From Bacteroidota bacterium (GTDB lineage: Bacteria > Bacteroidota > Bacteroidia > Cytophagales > Cyclobacteriaceae), in the NCBI GenBank assembly GCA_016191555.1, contig JACPVX010000056.1:1-52145 (forward strand): a DNA stretch of 52,145 nt, in the 5' to 3' direction. Shown here one piece after another: positions 43,417 to 52,145 of this stretch. Both the position numbers and the translations under genes were made by a program. The notes below the pieces were generated by a model. It worked only from the letters and a program-made list of their open reading frames with translations, was not told the origin of the DNA and made no database searches. Positions within the stretch are counted from its first letter, which is position 1; every line of letters begins with the position of its first letter.

Positions 43417-46134
43417 ATGATGAGAAGGATGTTGGTTTTTTTTGGGATTGCGCTGTTGTTTCAATGCGCATATTATGAAACAGGTGCTCAGGACATCTCT
43501 ATGTATCGTTTAGAGAATAGTGATACAGAAAAGCCACTAGTTACAGTATTGCAACAAATCGAAAATAAAACACAGGCTCGCTTTTTTTATTTGAACGAAT
43601 GGGTTCAATCTATTACTGTTCCTCAGCTCTTTCAGAATCAAACGCTGGCAGAAACATTGACCTCTCTATTTCATGGCACAGAATTAAAATACATTGTCAT
43701 GGATGCTTATACGATTGTGATCGTAAAAGATCCTGCCAACCTTTTGATGCACAAACAGGCGCGCGAGAAAATTTCAGAGGGGAAGAGGACAATAACTCAA
43801 AAGTATTTTGGCGACCAACAAAGTCCTGTCACCAACGGTGCTGTTGAAATTTCTGGCCGTGTACTAGATGCAAAAACCAGCGATCCCATGCCAAATGCAA
43901 CCATTCAGGTAAGTGATCCAAAATACAATACCACAACGGATGAACAAGGGCGATTCATTCTTAAAGTTAATCCCGGTGTTTACCTACTTACATTTAGTTT
44001 TGTCGACTTTGAATCGCAAGTGTTGGACATAGCTGCTTATGGAAATGGTACACTTGATGTACAGCTAGAGAAGGCAGCTTTGATTTTAGATGAAGTGGTG
44101 ATTCAGGCACAGACAACCCAAGACAATACATCTAGCCGAATTGGTAAAATTGAGCTAACCATGAAAGAAATGAAGCGTGCTCCAACCTTTCTTGGAGAAG
44201 CTGATTTGGTGAAGCAGGTTCAACTTTTACCAGGCGTCACCACTACAGGGGAAGCTGCAACCGGATTTAATGTGCGGGGAGGAAGCGTGGATCAGAATTT
44301 AATTTTGTATGATGGAATGCCGGTATTCAATAGTTCACATGCGTTTGGTTTTTTGACTGCATTTAATTCAGAAGCCATACGCGAAGTGGCTTTTTACAAA
44401 GGTGGCATACCTGCCGAATATGGCGGACGCGTTTCATCTGTTTTGGATATTCAATCAAAAGAAGGTGACTATCAAAAATGGGGAGGCAAAGCCGGTATCG
44501 GAATGGTGACAGGGAACATAATGATTAATGGCCCTATCAAAAAAGATAAAACTGCTATAATTGCATCATTACGTTCTACTTATTCTGATTGGTTAGTGCA
44601 TTCGATCAAAACGGATTATGCTGATCTTAGCAATAGTACAGTGTTCTTTTATGATGCCACTTTGAAACTGACACATCGAATCAGCGATCGTACCAAACTT
44701 TCTGTAGCCAGTTATTCCAGCAACGATTCGTTTCGGTTGATAGGAGATTCAACTTATAAATGGAGTAATTTCCAAGCTTCTGCACGTCTCGATCATCAAT
44801 TTTCAGATAAGCTTAATTCCGAATTCATAGCTGGCGTTAGTTCGTTTGGATATAGTGTGAATAACAGCGATTATTTAACGGCATCAGAGTTATCGTACCG
44901 CATCACCACCACTACTTTCAAGTCTGGGCTAACGTATCAGCTCCCCAATCGTAAACTCAACATGGGTTGGCAATTAATGCACTACCAGTTTGAACCTGGC
45001 AAATTAGAACCGCTCACTCCACTATCCAGCGCTAAGCGGGTAAGCCTTGCTAATCAATATTCAATTGAGAACGCATTTTATGCTTCTACAGATTGGTCGC
45101 CAACGAATAAGATTTTCATTGATGCAGGATTGCGTATTCCTACTTTTATTTCTTTTGGTGCTGCGCAATTGAATAGATATCAAAGTGGTGTGCCGCGTGA
45201 CATCACCAATGTAGTCGATACGCTCCGGTTTGGTAGTGGAGAAATCATCAAAACTTATGTAGGGCTGGAGCCGCGGCTTTCAGTTCGATATGTAGTTTCT
45301 CCTTTGGCTTCAGTTAAATTAGGATACAATAGAATGTATCAGTATCTGCATCTTGTCACAAATACTACGGCCGTCACTCCTGTAGATATATGGCAACCAA
45401 GTGGGTATTACTTTGAGCCGCAACGGGCTGATCAGTTTTCAATCGGATATTTCAAGGACATAAAGGAAAAGAAGTACAGCGCATCTATTGAAACTTTTTA
45501 CAAAGACATCAATAATTTAGTTGATTTTAAGGATGGCGCACAACTGATCATGAATTCTCATTTAGAAACAGATTTGCTTCAGGGAAAAGGCTATTCTTAC
45601 GGAGTAGAAACAACCTTCACAAAAAATGTCGGGCGCTTTACCTGGGCATTCAATTATACTTATTCCCGCAGCTTCCGACAGATTCAAGGGAATACGCTAA
45701 AGGAGTCCATCAACAAGGGAAAAGAATATCCTTCAAATTTTGACCAGCCTCATATCGTCAATTTCTCATGGAAGTATAACTTAACAAAACGGGTATTCTT
45801 TACCGGAAATTTCACATACCGTTCAGGCAGACCTATCACCGTACCATTAGCAGCATTTCAATTAGAGAATACTACTGTTACGTATTATTCTGAACGCAAT
45901 CAATATCGCATACCGGACTATCATCGGTTGGACATTGCATTCGTTGTTGAGGGTAATCATAGGCGCAGAAAGCCATTTGAGGCTACGTGGGTGTTTTCTG
46001 TTTACAATGTGTATGCTAGGCAAAATCCGTACACTATTTTTTTTAAGAATTCCGTAAATGGCGTTCCGGTTCCCTATCAACTTTCTATTATTGGAACATT
46101 GTTTCCTTCGATTAGTTATAATATTAAATTTTAG
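43417..46134 (+). CDS. TonB-dependent receptor with N-terminal STN-like domain
   Basis: The 905-residue product has a signal peptide (ETGAQ near 25) and an STN-like domain (about 30-105, LVTVLQQIENKTQARFFYLN). A carboxypeptidase-like domain (EISGRVLDAKTSDPMPNATI, near 143), a plug (GFNVRGGSVDQNLILYDGMP) and a barrel ending SISYNIKF follow. It lacks the SusC signature, so it belongs to the receptor class that pairs with DUF4249 lipoproteins. STN domains usually talk to a FecR-type anti-sigma factor, but none lies next to it here. The ligand is unknown. The stop TAG (46132-46134) touches the next gene. Confidence 0.93.
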   Translation: MMRRMLVFFGIALLFQCAYYETGAQDISMYRLENSDTEKPLVTVLQQIENKTQARFFYLNEWVQSITVPQLFQNQTLAETLTSLFHGTELKYIVMDAYTIVIVKDPANLLMHKQAREKISEGKRTITQKYFGDQQSPVTNGAVEISGRVLDAKTSDPMPNATIQVSDPKYNTTTDEQGRFILKVNPGVYLLTFSFVDFESQVLDIAAYGNGTLDVQLEKAALILDEVVIQAQTTQDNTSSRIGKIELTMKEMKRAPTFLGEADLVKQVQLLPGVTTTGEAATGFNVRGGSVDQNLILYDGMPVFNSSHAFGFLTAFNSEAIREVAFYKGGIPAEYGGRVSSVLDIQSKEGDYQKWGGKAGIGMVTGNIMINGPIKKDKTAIIASLRSTYSDWLVHSIKTDYADLSNSTVFFYDATLKLTHRISDRTKLSVASYSSNDSFRLIGDSTYKWSNFQASARLDHQFSDKLNSEFIAGVSSFGYSVNNSDYLTASELSYRITTTTFKSGLTYQLPNRKLNMGWQLMHYQFEPGKLEPLTPLSSAKRVSLANQYSIENAFYASTDWSPTNKIFIDAGLRIPTFISFGAAQLNRYQSGVPRDITNVVDTLRFGSGEIIKTYVGLEPRLSVRYVVSPLASVKLGYNRMYQYLHLVTNTTAVTPVDIWQPSGYYFEPQRADQFSIGYFKDIKEKKYSASIETFYKDINNLVDFKDGAQLIMNSHLETDLLQGKGYSYGVETTFTKNVGRFTWAFNYTYSRSFRQIQGNTLKESINKGKEYPSNFDQPHIVNFSWKYNLTKRVFFTGNFTYRSGRPITVPLAAFQLENTTVTYYSERNQYRIPDYHRLDIAFVVEGNHRRRKPFEATWVFSVYNVYARQNPYTIFFKNSVNGVPVPYQLSIIGTLFPSISYNIKF

Positions 46135-46139
46135 TGGCT

Positions 46140-47279
46140 ATGTGGGATGAATTGCGAATCAGAAGAAATTTTGTTAGGACGAGATGGTTTATTGTTCTAT
46201 TTGTTGCCAGTGCTTGTGTGGAGCGAGTGGAGTTGGGTGTTCCACCTCCACAATCGTTAATGGTAATAGAAGGAATGATTACTACCGATGCTCCACCTTA
46301 CACAGTAAAAGTATCGCGAGGTTTTGCGCTCGATGCTGATACCGTTCCGTTTAACCCTGTTAAGAACTTGACTATTCAATTATTTGACGATCAAGGCAAC
46401 TCTGAGAATTTTGTCGAAAAAACTCCGGGTGAATACATCAGCAGTGGGAGCATTCAGGGACAAATTGGGCACTCGTATCACATTAAGGTGCAAACGCCAG
46501 ACGGGAAAATATTTGAGTCAGACCCGGATTTACTAAAACCGGTAGGGTATGTGACAGACATACGATTTGAATATGAACGTAGGACAAAGCAGGGTAAATA
46601 TTTTGAAGAGCAAGTTGATGTTTTTAATGTTTTTGTAGATTCGGATGCGGGATCGGGAACTGATAATTATGTCAGATGGCGATTAACAGGAACTTATAAG
46701 ATTGATACCTATCCGCAGTATTATATGCGGTGGACACCGCCCTATACACCTTATATGGACCCATGGCCTTGCAGTGGATATCGTGTGGGACCGGGGCCAA
46801 TCGGAAGTGGCGGTACATTGATTAAGTTTGATGAATGCTCGTGCTGTACTTGTTGGGCAAAACAATATGAGCAGATGCCTCAATTATCAGATGTTCAATT
46901 AGTGGTAAATAATCAATTTAAAAATGTTAAAGTAGGAGAGGTTCCTATTACCAATATGACATTTGCAAACAAATACCTAGTGGAAATGGAGCAATTGAGT
47001 TTGAGTAAAAATGCATTTGAGTTTTATAAATTGGTAAGGAAGCAGAAAGAAGAGGCCTCTACATTGTTTCAACCACCACCCGGAATAATTGTTGGGAATG
47101 TTTTTGCAAAGAATAATAGCGATTTTGTTGTGGGCATGTTTGGAGCATCTAGTATATCTAAAAAGAGTATTTTTATTTACCCTACAGATGTGCCATTTAA
47201 ACTGGTAGCACCCTTTTACGACACGCGGCCTTGTACATTTTATGCGAATTCATCTACGAATAAACCAGTTCAGTGGTAA
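46140..47279 (+). CDS. DUF4249-type outer-membrane lipoprotein
   Basis: I choose ATG 46140; an in-frame GTG at 46134 overlaps the receptor stop and is also possible. The signal is long and Arg-rich (RIRRNFVRTRWF) with a lipobox SAC and Cys26. The 379-residue product has an Ig-like N-terminal part (MVIEGMITTDAPPYTVKVSR) and the pattern of the DUF4249 family, which is found as partner of TonB-dependent receptors. A Cys cluster (CSCCTCW) and a WPC in the middle are noteworthy. Role inferred: surface or periplasmic partner of the receptor upstream. Its TAA overlaps the next start (TAATG). Confidence 0.85.
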   Translation: MWDELRIRRNFVRTRWFIVLFVASACVERVELGVPPPQSLMVIEGMITTDAPPYTVKVSRGFALDADTVPFNPVKNLTIQLFDDQGNSENFVEKTPGEYISSGSIQGQIGHSYHIKVQTPDGKIFESDPDLLKPVGYVTDIRFEYERRTKQGKYFEEQVDVFNVFVDSDAGSGTDNYVRWRLTGTYKIDTYPQYYMRWTPPYTPYMDPWPCSGYRVGPGPIGSGGTLIKFDECSCCTCWAKQYEQMPQLSDVQLVVNNQFKNVKVGEVPITNMTFANKYLVEMEQLSLSKNAFEFYKLVRKQKEEASTLFQPPPGIIVGNVFAKNNSDFVVGMFGASSISKKSIFIYPTDVPFKLVAPFYDTRPCTFYANSSTNKPVQW

Positions 47280-49606
47280 TGAAAATCTGGATCCCATTTT
47301 TGGCCCTCTTGTTACTGACTTCTAAAGGTACTGCACAAGCTCCGATAGAATTTTGGAAGAAGAAGTATAATTCTTACTACCAAGCAATGTCTGGACATAA
47401 AATGCTTGTAACGTTTAGTCAATCGAAATATGCGGCAGGGGATACGGCATTTTTTTCTATTCAACTTTTTGAGAATGAATTGACTCGTGTAAAAGCTAAA
47501 CGAATATTAGATTTTAACGTCATTGATTCAGAAGGTAAAAGTGTTCAACATTTTTTGTTTAGTGTCTTGAATGGTGAAGGGTATAATCAATGGATTGTAC
47601 CCGATTTACCTTCAGGTGTATATCGATTAGCAATTCATCATTATGGTTTAAAAGCATTTTACCCAGAAGTTATTTACCAAAAACCAATCGAAATAGTGAA
47701 GTCGGGAGTTTTACAACCAATTCAGCGACCATCACGAGTCACTATTGAAGGTGGTCATTTGATTGGTGGTATGGTCAGTAGCGTGCTTGTTGCTGCCACA
47801 CCGTTAGATTCAATCAAATTGATTGACTCATCAGGTTTTATTTTAACCAACGGAATAGTTCAAGCCGATGGATTTTGTTCATTGACAATTCGCCCAACGT
47901 ATAAGCAAAAATATTTTATAACTGCCAATAATGATACTACACGTACCTCGCTTCCTGTTGTTGAAGAAGATGGTGTCAATATGGGCGTGAAGTTTTCATC
48001 ATCTAATACATTACAAAGTGTTACTATAAAAATACCTCCAAAATCGAGATATAACAAAGAGCGACTTACGTTGATCGTTTCGCAACGAAATCTAGTTTTG
48101 GAGGTCATCGAGCTTTTAATGGAAAAAGACTCGCTAGATATAAATCTGCAAACATCAAATTGGAATGATGGTCTCATTCACTTGGCAGTTTTACGTTCAA
48201 ACGGACAGCTTTTGGCTTTTCGTAATTTGTACCACCACACTAGTAATAATTTTATCTTAAACATGAATATTCCAAAACTGAGTTATCAACCTCGCGAAAA
48301 GGTGGATGTTGAATTCGATTTCACTGATTCAAGCGGAAACCCTGTGGACGGTTTGTTTTCGGTTTCAGTAATTGATAAAAAATACGATCAAATTCAGGCA
48401 TTGAATGTGTGGTATGATTCTTCATTTGATATTGATTTTGCGATGGAAGATTTTGCGTGGAATGAGTTTCGATTGGAAAATTTAAAAACTATCGATCATC
48501 ATGTACTCACCCAATCAAAACCGCAACCTTGGGATCGCATTTTAAGTGGAATGAATCCCCTGAAAGACTTTAGATTCAAAAGTAATATTGAAAGGGTTGG
48601 GAGGGCATATAGTGATTCGACTAAAAAGCCCTTGCTTAATGGTTCGAATGTATTGTTGTATCTTCAGCAGGCTCATCAGCGATACCAGTTTACAATTAAT
48701 GATGGATTAATTTTGATGCCTATGTCGGACTTCTATGGTAAAGATGAACTGTTAATGATGGCGGAAACGCAGGTTTATGTAGGTGGTGAGTCAATGGGGC
48801 AAGTTGTACCTGATTTTTGGGTAGATTGGAATGGGGAGGACATAAAATGGCCAAGCTCTATTAAGGTAAAAGAGACTGCTACAGCTGATCCTTATGCGTT
48901 ATATGTAAATCAAAACCGATTAATTCGTAAATCTTTTGATACGTTCCTTAGCCAACAGGGTCGTAGCTCAACCTCCAATGAGCAACAGAATTTTTTGCCA
49001 CCTTATGACTTATCAGTAACAGTAACTGACTACGAGCCATTTGTTGATATGGAAGAATTAATCCGCGAAATTGTGCCATCACTGCAGCATCGAAAAACAC
49101 GCAAGGGGCCAATCGTATTGGTATCCTTGCCAGATCCATTAAAAGTGACAGGCGATCCAACTTATATTATCGATGGTTTCGCTACAAAGAACACATCCTA
49201 TTTTATGTCCCTAAAGCCATCTGAGATATCTACAATTGCTATAATCAGTCATCCGAAGAAATTGATACCACTAGGTCTTTTTGGCAAGAACGGTTTGGTT
49301 TTGGTAAGGACAAAAAACGGGAATACCCGTCCTCCAATTAATCGATCACTGCAGATTGAAGGTTTAAGTAAACCAAAATTTCTTGAAGAGCGGAAGCAAC
49401 GCCCAAATGATAATAAGCCGAATTTTAATTCGTTAGTTTTCTGGTATCCTTCTGCTAAAATAGATACTAGCGGCAAAGCAAATCTATCATTCTATATGAC
49501 AGATGACCTCGGTGTATATCAAATTTTGGTGCGAGGTATTTCTCCTTCTGGGATTCCCTTTTACGTTTCTAAAGATATCAACGTAAATTTGCAAGGAAGC
49601 AAATAA
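47279..49606 (+). CDS. Exported macroglobulin-like protein with plug-like C-terminal domain
   Basis: ATG 47279 overlaps the stop of the DUF4249 gene (TAATG) and starts a signal peptide (SKGTAQ near 20). The 775-residue product begins with a domain resembling MG2 (YAAGDTAFFSIQLFENEL) and contains further beta-sandwich segments (PREKVDVEFDFTDSSGNPVD). Near residues 620-680 lies a segment like a TonB-receptor plug (YIIDGFATKNTSYFMSL, LKPSEISTIAII, FGKNGLVLVRTKNG). The end has an Ig-like domain (GKANLSFYMTDDLGVYQI). Proteins of this plan often accompany receptor-DUF4249 pairs in Bacteroidota; their role is not known to me. It is convergent with mlaF, three bases away. Confidence 0.8.
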   Translation: MKIWIPFLALLLLTSKGTAQAPIEFWKKKYNSYYQAMSGHKMLVTFSQSKYAAGDTAFFSIQLFENELTRVKAKRILDFNVIDSEGKSVQHFLFSVLNGEGYNQWIVPDLPSGVYRLAIHHYGLKAFYPEVIYQKPIEIVKSGVLQPIQRPSRVTIEGGHLIGGMVSSVLVAATPLDSIKLIDSSGFILTNGIVQADGFCSLTIRPTYKQKYFITANNDTTRTSLPVVEEDGVNMGVKFSSSNTLQSVTIKIPPKSRYNKERLTLIVSQRNLVLEVIELLMEKDSLDINLQTSNWNDGLIHLAVLRSNGQLLAFRNLYHHTSNNFILNMNIPKLSYQPREKVDVEFDFTDSSGNPVDGLFSVSVIDKKYDQIQALNVWYDSSFDIDFAMEDFAWNEFRLENLKTIDHHVLTQSKPQPWDRILSGMNPLKDFRFKSNIERVGRAYSDSTKKPLLNGSNVLLYLQQAHQRYQFTINDGLILMPMSDFYGKDELLMMAETQVYVGGESMGQVVPDFWVDWNGEDIKWPSSIKVKETATADPYALYVNQNRLIRKSFDTFLSQQGRSSTSNEQQNFLPPYDLSVTVTDYEPFVDMEELIREIVPSLQHRKTRKGPIVLVSLPDPLKVTGDPTYIIDGFATKNTSYFMSLKPSEISTIAIISHPKKLIPLGLFGKNGLVLVRTKNGNTRPPINRSLQIEGLSKPKFLEERKQRPNDNKPNFNSLVFWYPSAKIDTSGKANLSFYMTDDLGVYQILVRGISPSGIPFYVSKDINVNLQGSK

Positions 49607-49609
49607 CTA

Positions 49610-50368
49610 CTAAACCAACTTCGTCCCCTTCAAGCTCTTCATTACTTTGTTGATAAACACAAAGTCATCCAGTTCTTTTACACCTGAGTGGGTAATGTCT
49701 TCATTAGAACCTTCCCACAGTTTATCACCCTTGTGGAGGAACATGATCTTTTCGCCAATACCCAATACCGAGTTCATATCATGCGTCACAATAATGGTCG
49801 TGATGTTGAATTCGTGTGTAATTTCTGAAATCAGCTCATCAATCAATATAGAAGTCTGCGGATCTAAGCCCGAGTTGGGCTCATCACAAAAAAGATAATT
49901 AGGATTATTAACAATAGCACGGGCAATACCTACGCGCTTTTTCATCCCCCCACTAATTTCAGAGGCCATCTTTTTGTTTACATTTTCCAACCCCACCCGC
50001 TTCAGACAAAAATTAACGCGATCCAGTTTTTCATCATAAGGCATTTTGGTAAGAATGTCCAATGGGAACATCACATTCTCTTGGACGTTCTTTGAATCGA
50101 ACAAAGCACCACCTTGAAATAGCATCCCGATTTCTCTACGAATCTCTGACTTTACATCCTTGTCGGCATCCGTAAAATTACGTAAATCATAAAATGCGTA
50201 GCCTGTATCCGGATGCAAAAGTCCAACAATACATTTCAGCAACACGCTTTTTCCGGTACCACTCGATCCGATAATGAGATTGGTTTTTCCCTTATCAAAT
50301 TCTCCGCTGATATTGCGCAGCACACTTTTATCATTGAAGGACTTACTGATGTTTTTTATCTTGATCAT
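49610..50368 (-). CDS. mlaF: MlaF-like ABC transporter ATP-binding protein
   Basis: This ATPase powers phospholipid transport between inner and outer membranes with MlaE. The 252-residue product has Walker A G34-S-S-G-T-G-K-S41, Q-loop Gln85, signature S139-G-G-M-K, Walker B with YLFCDE (158-163), and the switch His in IIVTHDMNS. 'SGGMKKRVGIARAI' and 'GSGLDP'-type D-loop (NSGLDP) are typical for the Mla subgroup. It follows mlaE by four bases. No mlaD-type gene follows it, because the next gene is convergent. Confidence 0.92.
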   Translation of the reverse strand: MIKIKNISKSFNDKSVLRNISGEFDKGKTNLIIGSSGTGKSVLLKCIVGLLHPDTGYAFYDLRNFTDADKDVKSEIRREIGMLFQGGALFDSKNVQENVMFPLDILTKMPYDEKLDRVNFCLKRVGLENVNKKMASEISGGMKKRVGIARAIVNNPNYLFCDEPNSGLDPQTSILIDELISEITHEFNITTIIVTHDMNSVLGIGEKIMFLHKGDKLWEGSNEDITHSGVKELDDFVFINKVMKSLKGTKLV

Positions 50369-50372
50369 GGAA

Positions 50373-51101
50373 TCAGAGCAAAAGATTAGCTAAGAAATAA
50401 TCGGCCAACAAAACGGCAATCACACTCGATGTCACCGCCTCTGTGCTGGCAATACCAACCTCCAGCGCACCACCCTGCGTGTAGTACCCTTTGAAACAGG
50501 AGATGGAACCAATTAAGAACGCAAACACAACCGATTTGATGAGTGCGAAGGTGATGGTATAATCATTAAAAATGGAGCGGATACCCATGATGTACTCCGT
50601 GGGAGTCAAAATGCCTGTAAGTGTGCCAACCAGATAGCCGCCAATAATGGAACAAACCCCCGCCACAATTACCAGCAATGGATACATCAACATCGAAGCC
50701 ACAATTTTAGGAAGTACCAGATAAGAAGACGAGTTAATTCCCATTACTTCCAGCGCATCAATCTGTTCAGTGATACGCATCGTACCCAATCCACCCGCCA
50801 TGCTCGACCCAATCTTTCCGGCAAAGATTATTGCCATAATCGTAGGCGCCAATTCCAACACCGTCATCTCGCGCACCACCTGCGAGATCACATAACGAGG
50901 CACAAGCGGAGTAACCAGATTGAAAGCCGTTTGCACCGTGGTTACAGCGCCCATAAATGTCGAAACGAGTACAAAAAGTGAGATGGACTTCACGCCAATT
51001 TGCATGCACTCATCAACCACCAGTCGGTAATAAGTGATAAATGTTTCGCGCCTCACCACCAGCGATCCTAGAAAAATCATGTAACGACCAAATTCTTTCA
51101 T
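50373..51101 (-). CDS. mlaE: MlaE-like ABC transporter permease
   Basis: This inner-membrane permease works with MlaF in outer-membrane lipid balance. The typical family block is present: PRYVISQVVREMTVLELAPT, then AGKIGSSMAGGLGTMRITEQ and IDALEVMGIN. About five or six membrane helices can be seen. I choose ATG at 51101 (MKEFGRYMIFLG), giving 242 residues; a TTG ten codons upstream (51131) is possible but would leave only 15 bases to the divergent gene. It is the first gene of a two-gene minus-strand operon. Confidence 0.9.
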   Translation of the reverse strand: MKEFGRYMIFLGSLVVRRETFITYYRLVVDECMQIGVKSISLFVLVSTFMGAVTTVQTAFNLVTPLVPRYVISQVVREMTVLELAPTIMAIIFAGKIGSSMAGGLGTMRITEQIDALEVMGINSSSYLVLPKIVASMLMYPLLVIVAGVCSIIGGYLVGTLTGILTPTEYIMGIRSIFNDYTITFALIKSVVFAFLIGSISCFKGYYTQGGALEVGIASTEAVTSSVIAVLLADYFLANLLL

Positions 51102-51146
51102 CGAGTTGTATTGAAATACTATCTTGCTCAAAGATAAAATATTCCC

Positions 51147-51848
51147 ATGAACAAATTAGCAGTAGTTACCGGTGGCACCAAAGGAATTGGCAGAGCAATT
51201 ATTGAGCGCTTTGCCGCTGCCAGCTTTGATATTGCAACCTGTGCACGAAAAGAAGACGATTTGAAAGAGTTAAAGTCTGCCATCGAAAGCAAGCATCCAG
51301 TGAAAGTGTCCACTTTCGTGGCCGACATGTCGAGCAAAGAGCACATTCAACACTTTGCCGGAAAGGTTAAGCAACTTCAACCGGTCGAAGTGCTGGTAAA
51401 CAATGCAGGGTATTTTATTCCGGGCTCCGTGCTCGATGAAGCGGACGGAGCTTTGGAGAGCATGATCAACACAAATCTTTACAGCGCCTACAATCTCAGC
51501 CGACTACTCGTGCCGGCCATGAGAGCACGGAAGTCGGGGCATGTTTTTAATATGTGTTCCATCGCCAGCATCATGGCCTATCCCAATGGCGGATCATATG
51601 CTATTTCCAAATTTGCCTTGCTCGGCTTTTCCAAAGTGCTGCGCGAGGAATTGAAGGCTCATGGCGTGCGCGTTACATCCGTTCTTCCCGGTGCCACCCT
51701 CACCGCAAGTTGGGATGGCGTAGATCTTCCCGATGAGCGACTCATGAAACCCGAAGATGTGGCAGAGACCATTTTCAGCGCCTACAGTTTATCAAAGCGA
51801 AGTGTCGTGGAAGAGATTTTGATTCGGCCACAGCTAGGCGATTTATAA
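51147..51848 (+). CDS. Short-chain dehydrogenase/reductase
   Basis: This 233-residue cytoplasmic oxidoreductase has the classical SDR plan: nucleotide-binding T8-G-G-T-K-G-I-G15, NNAG near 88-91, and catalytic Ser138, Tyr151 and Lys155 with the usual spacing (SYAISK). The residue after the second beta strand (CARKEDD, Arg) suggests NADP(H), which is inference. The substrate is unknown. It is divergent from mlaE with a 45-base gap that must hold both promoters. Confidence 0.92.
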   Translation: MNKLAVVTGGTKGIGRAIIERFAAASFDIATCARKEDDLKELKSAIESKHPVKVSTFVADMSSKEHIQHFAGKVKQLQPVEVLVNNAGYFIPGSVLDEADGALESMINTNLYSAYNLSRLLVPAMRARKSGHVFNMCSIASIMAYPNGGSYAISKFALLGFSKVLREELKAHGVRVTSVLPGATLTASWDGVDLPDERLMKPEDVAETIFSAYSLSKRSVVEEILIRPQLGDL

Positions 51849-51869
51849 AAGCGAATTTTTTTGGTCGTG

Positions 51870-51960
51870 GCCGCGCGAGGCGCAGTCGGCCACCGGGCTT
51901 TCCGCTTTTACTCCTCGTGGCGCGAGGCGCACCACTGCGGGGTAACCGCTTCAATCCCTC
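51870..51960. repeat. GC-rich block of three short hairpins
   Basis: In the gap 51849-52078, GTGGCCG and CGGCCAC form 7-bp arms. Then GTGGCGC-GAG-GCG with CCAC forms a second stem, and GCGG-GGTAA-CCGC a third. The sequence GCGAGGCGCA occurs twice, once in each of the first two hairpins. Composition is much more GC-rich than the flanking genes. It resembles a dispersed intergenic repeat rather than coding DNA. No gene is seen in this gap. Confidence 0.55.
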
Positions 51961-52051
51961 GCCCGCGAAGTCTATGAGTTACTGCCTGTTGATTTTCTAT
52001 TCTGCGATTCTAATATTAAACCACACTGAGTTCGCTATACATCAGAAGCCC

Positions 52052-52078
52052 AAGTTCGTCTCTTCACGAACTTTTAAT
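52052..52078. terminator. Hairpin between convergent genes, possible terminator
   Basis: AAGTTCGT (52052-52059) pairs perfectly with ACGAACTT (52066-52073) around a six-base loop, followed on the plus strand by TTAATT. It may serve the dehydrogenase gene, 200 bases upstream, or the possible gene coming from the right edge. Confidence 0.5.
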
Positions 52079-52145
52079 TCATTTCCCTCGCATGATTTTA
52101 TCAAACAAAATTTCATTAAACAATTTCGCTTGCTCCATGTGCGGC
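52079..52145 (-). CDS. Possible 3' end of a minus-strand gene (partial)
   Basis: From the right edge a minus-strand frame reads PHMEQAKLFNEILFDKIMRG and Lys, then TGA (52079-52081), 21 codons without a stop. The amino-acid mix looks coding, and a hairpin follows directly. The stretch is too short to be sure or to name a family. Confidence 0.33.
   Translation of the reverse strand, partial: PHMEQAKLFNEILFDKIMRGK

Overview
The window looks like a chromosomal segment of a Bacteroidota bacterium, probably a Cytophagia-type member. The evidence is SusC/SusD outer-membrane pairs with the 'EVVVxGYG' signature, a type IX secretion sorting domain, many lipoproteins with LxxC boxes, signal peptides ending in 'FAQ', and few Shine-Dalgarno sequences. 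I see no rRNA, tRNA or CRISPR array. Assignments rest on motif reading by eye; no database search was possible.

Left edge (1-3965). The tail of a REP-associated tyrosine transposase is followed by a small lipoprotein gene broken by an in-frame TGA. Next comes about 1 kb of unusual DNA: arrays of 21-bp units, six copies of a 20-bp palindrome, and two diverged 95-bp direct repeats that bracket the whole block. A coiled-coil exported protein of unknown function (2049-3611) ends this section.

Centre (3966-43372). This is a large alpha-glucan utilisation locus. The first part is SusC1-SusD1-SusE/F-like binding lipoprotein, a terminator, then a T9SS-secreted GH13 amylase. The second part is SusC2-SusD2 surrounded by four paralogous lipoproteins of about 1,100 residues (one upstream, three downstream) built from FG-GAP/VCBS calcium-loop repeats around an ASPIC/UnbV domain, plus a small unknown lipoprotein. 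The third part is processing and uptake: a GH65 glucoside hydrolase, a vanadium haloperoxidase/PAP2-type lipoprotein, a neopullulanase-like GH13, an esterase, another GH13, an MFS sugar transporter, a glycerol facilitator and glycerol kinase. LacI-family-like operator sequences (core GCAATCGTTT) lie upstream of both susC genes, so the two halves may be co-regulated. No regulator gene lies in the window.

The most interesting system is the quartet of giant FG-GAP/ASPIC lipoproteins wired into a SusCD operon; they may take the place of the usual surface glycan-binding proteins. Combined with GH65, GlpF and GlpK, the locus may act on an alpha-glucosylated glycerol compound as well as on starch. 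Both ideas are inference.

Right edge (43417-52145). A translationally coupled trio (STN-type TonB-dependent receptor, DUF4249 lipoprotein, macroglobulin-like exported protein) converges on an mlaE-mlaF lipid-transport pair, which is divergent from a short-chain dehydrogenase. The last 300 bases hold GC-rich hairpins and possibly the 3' end of a minus-strand gene.
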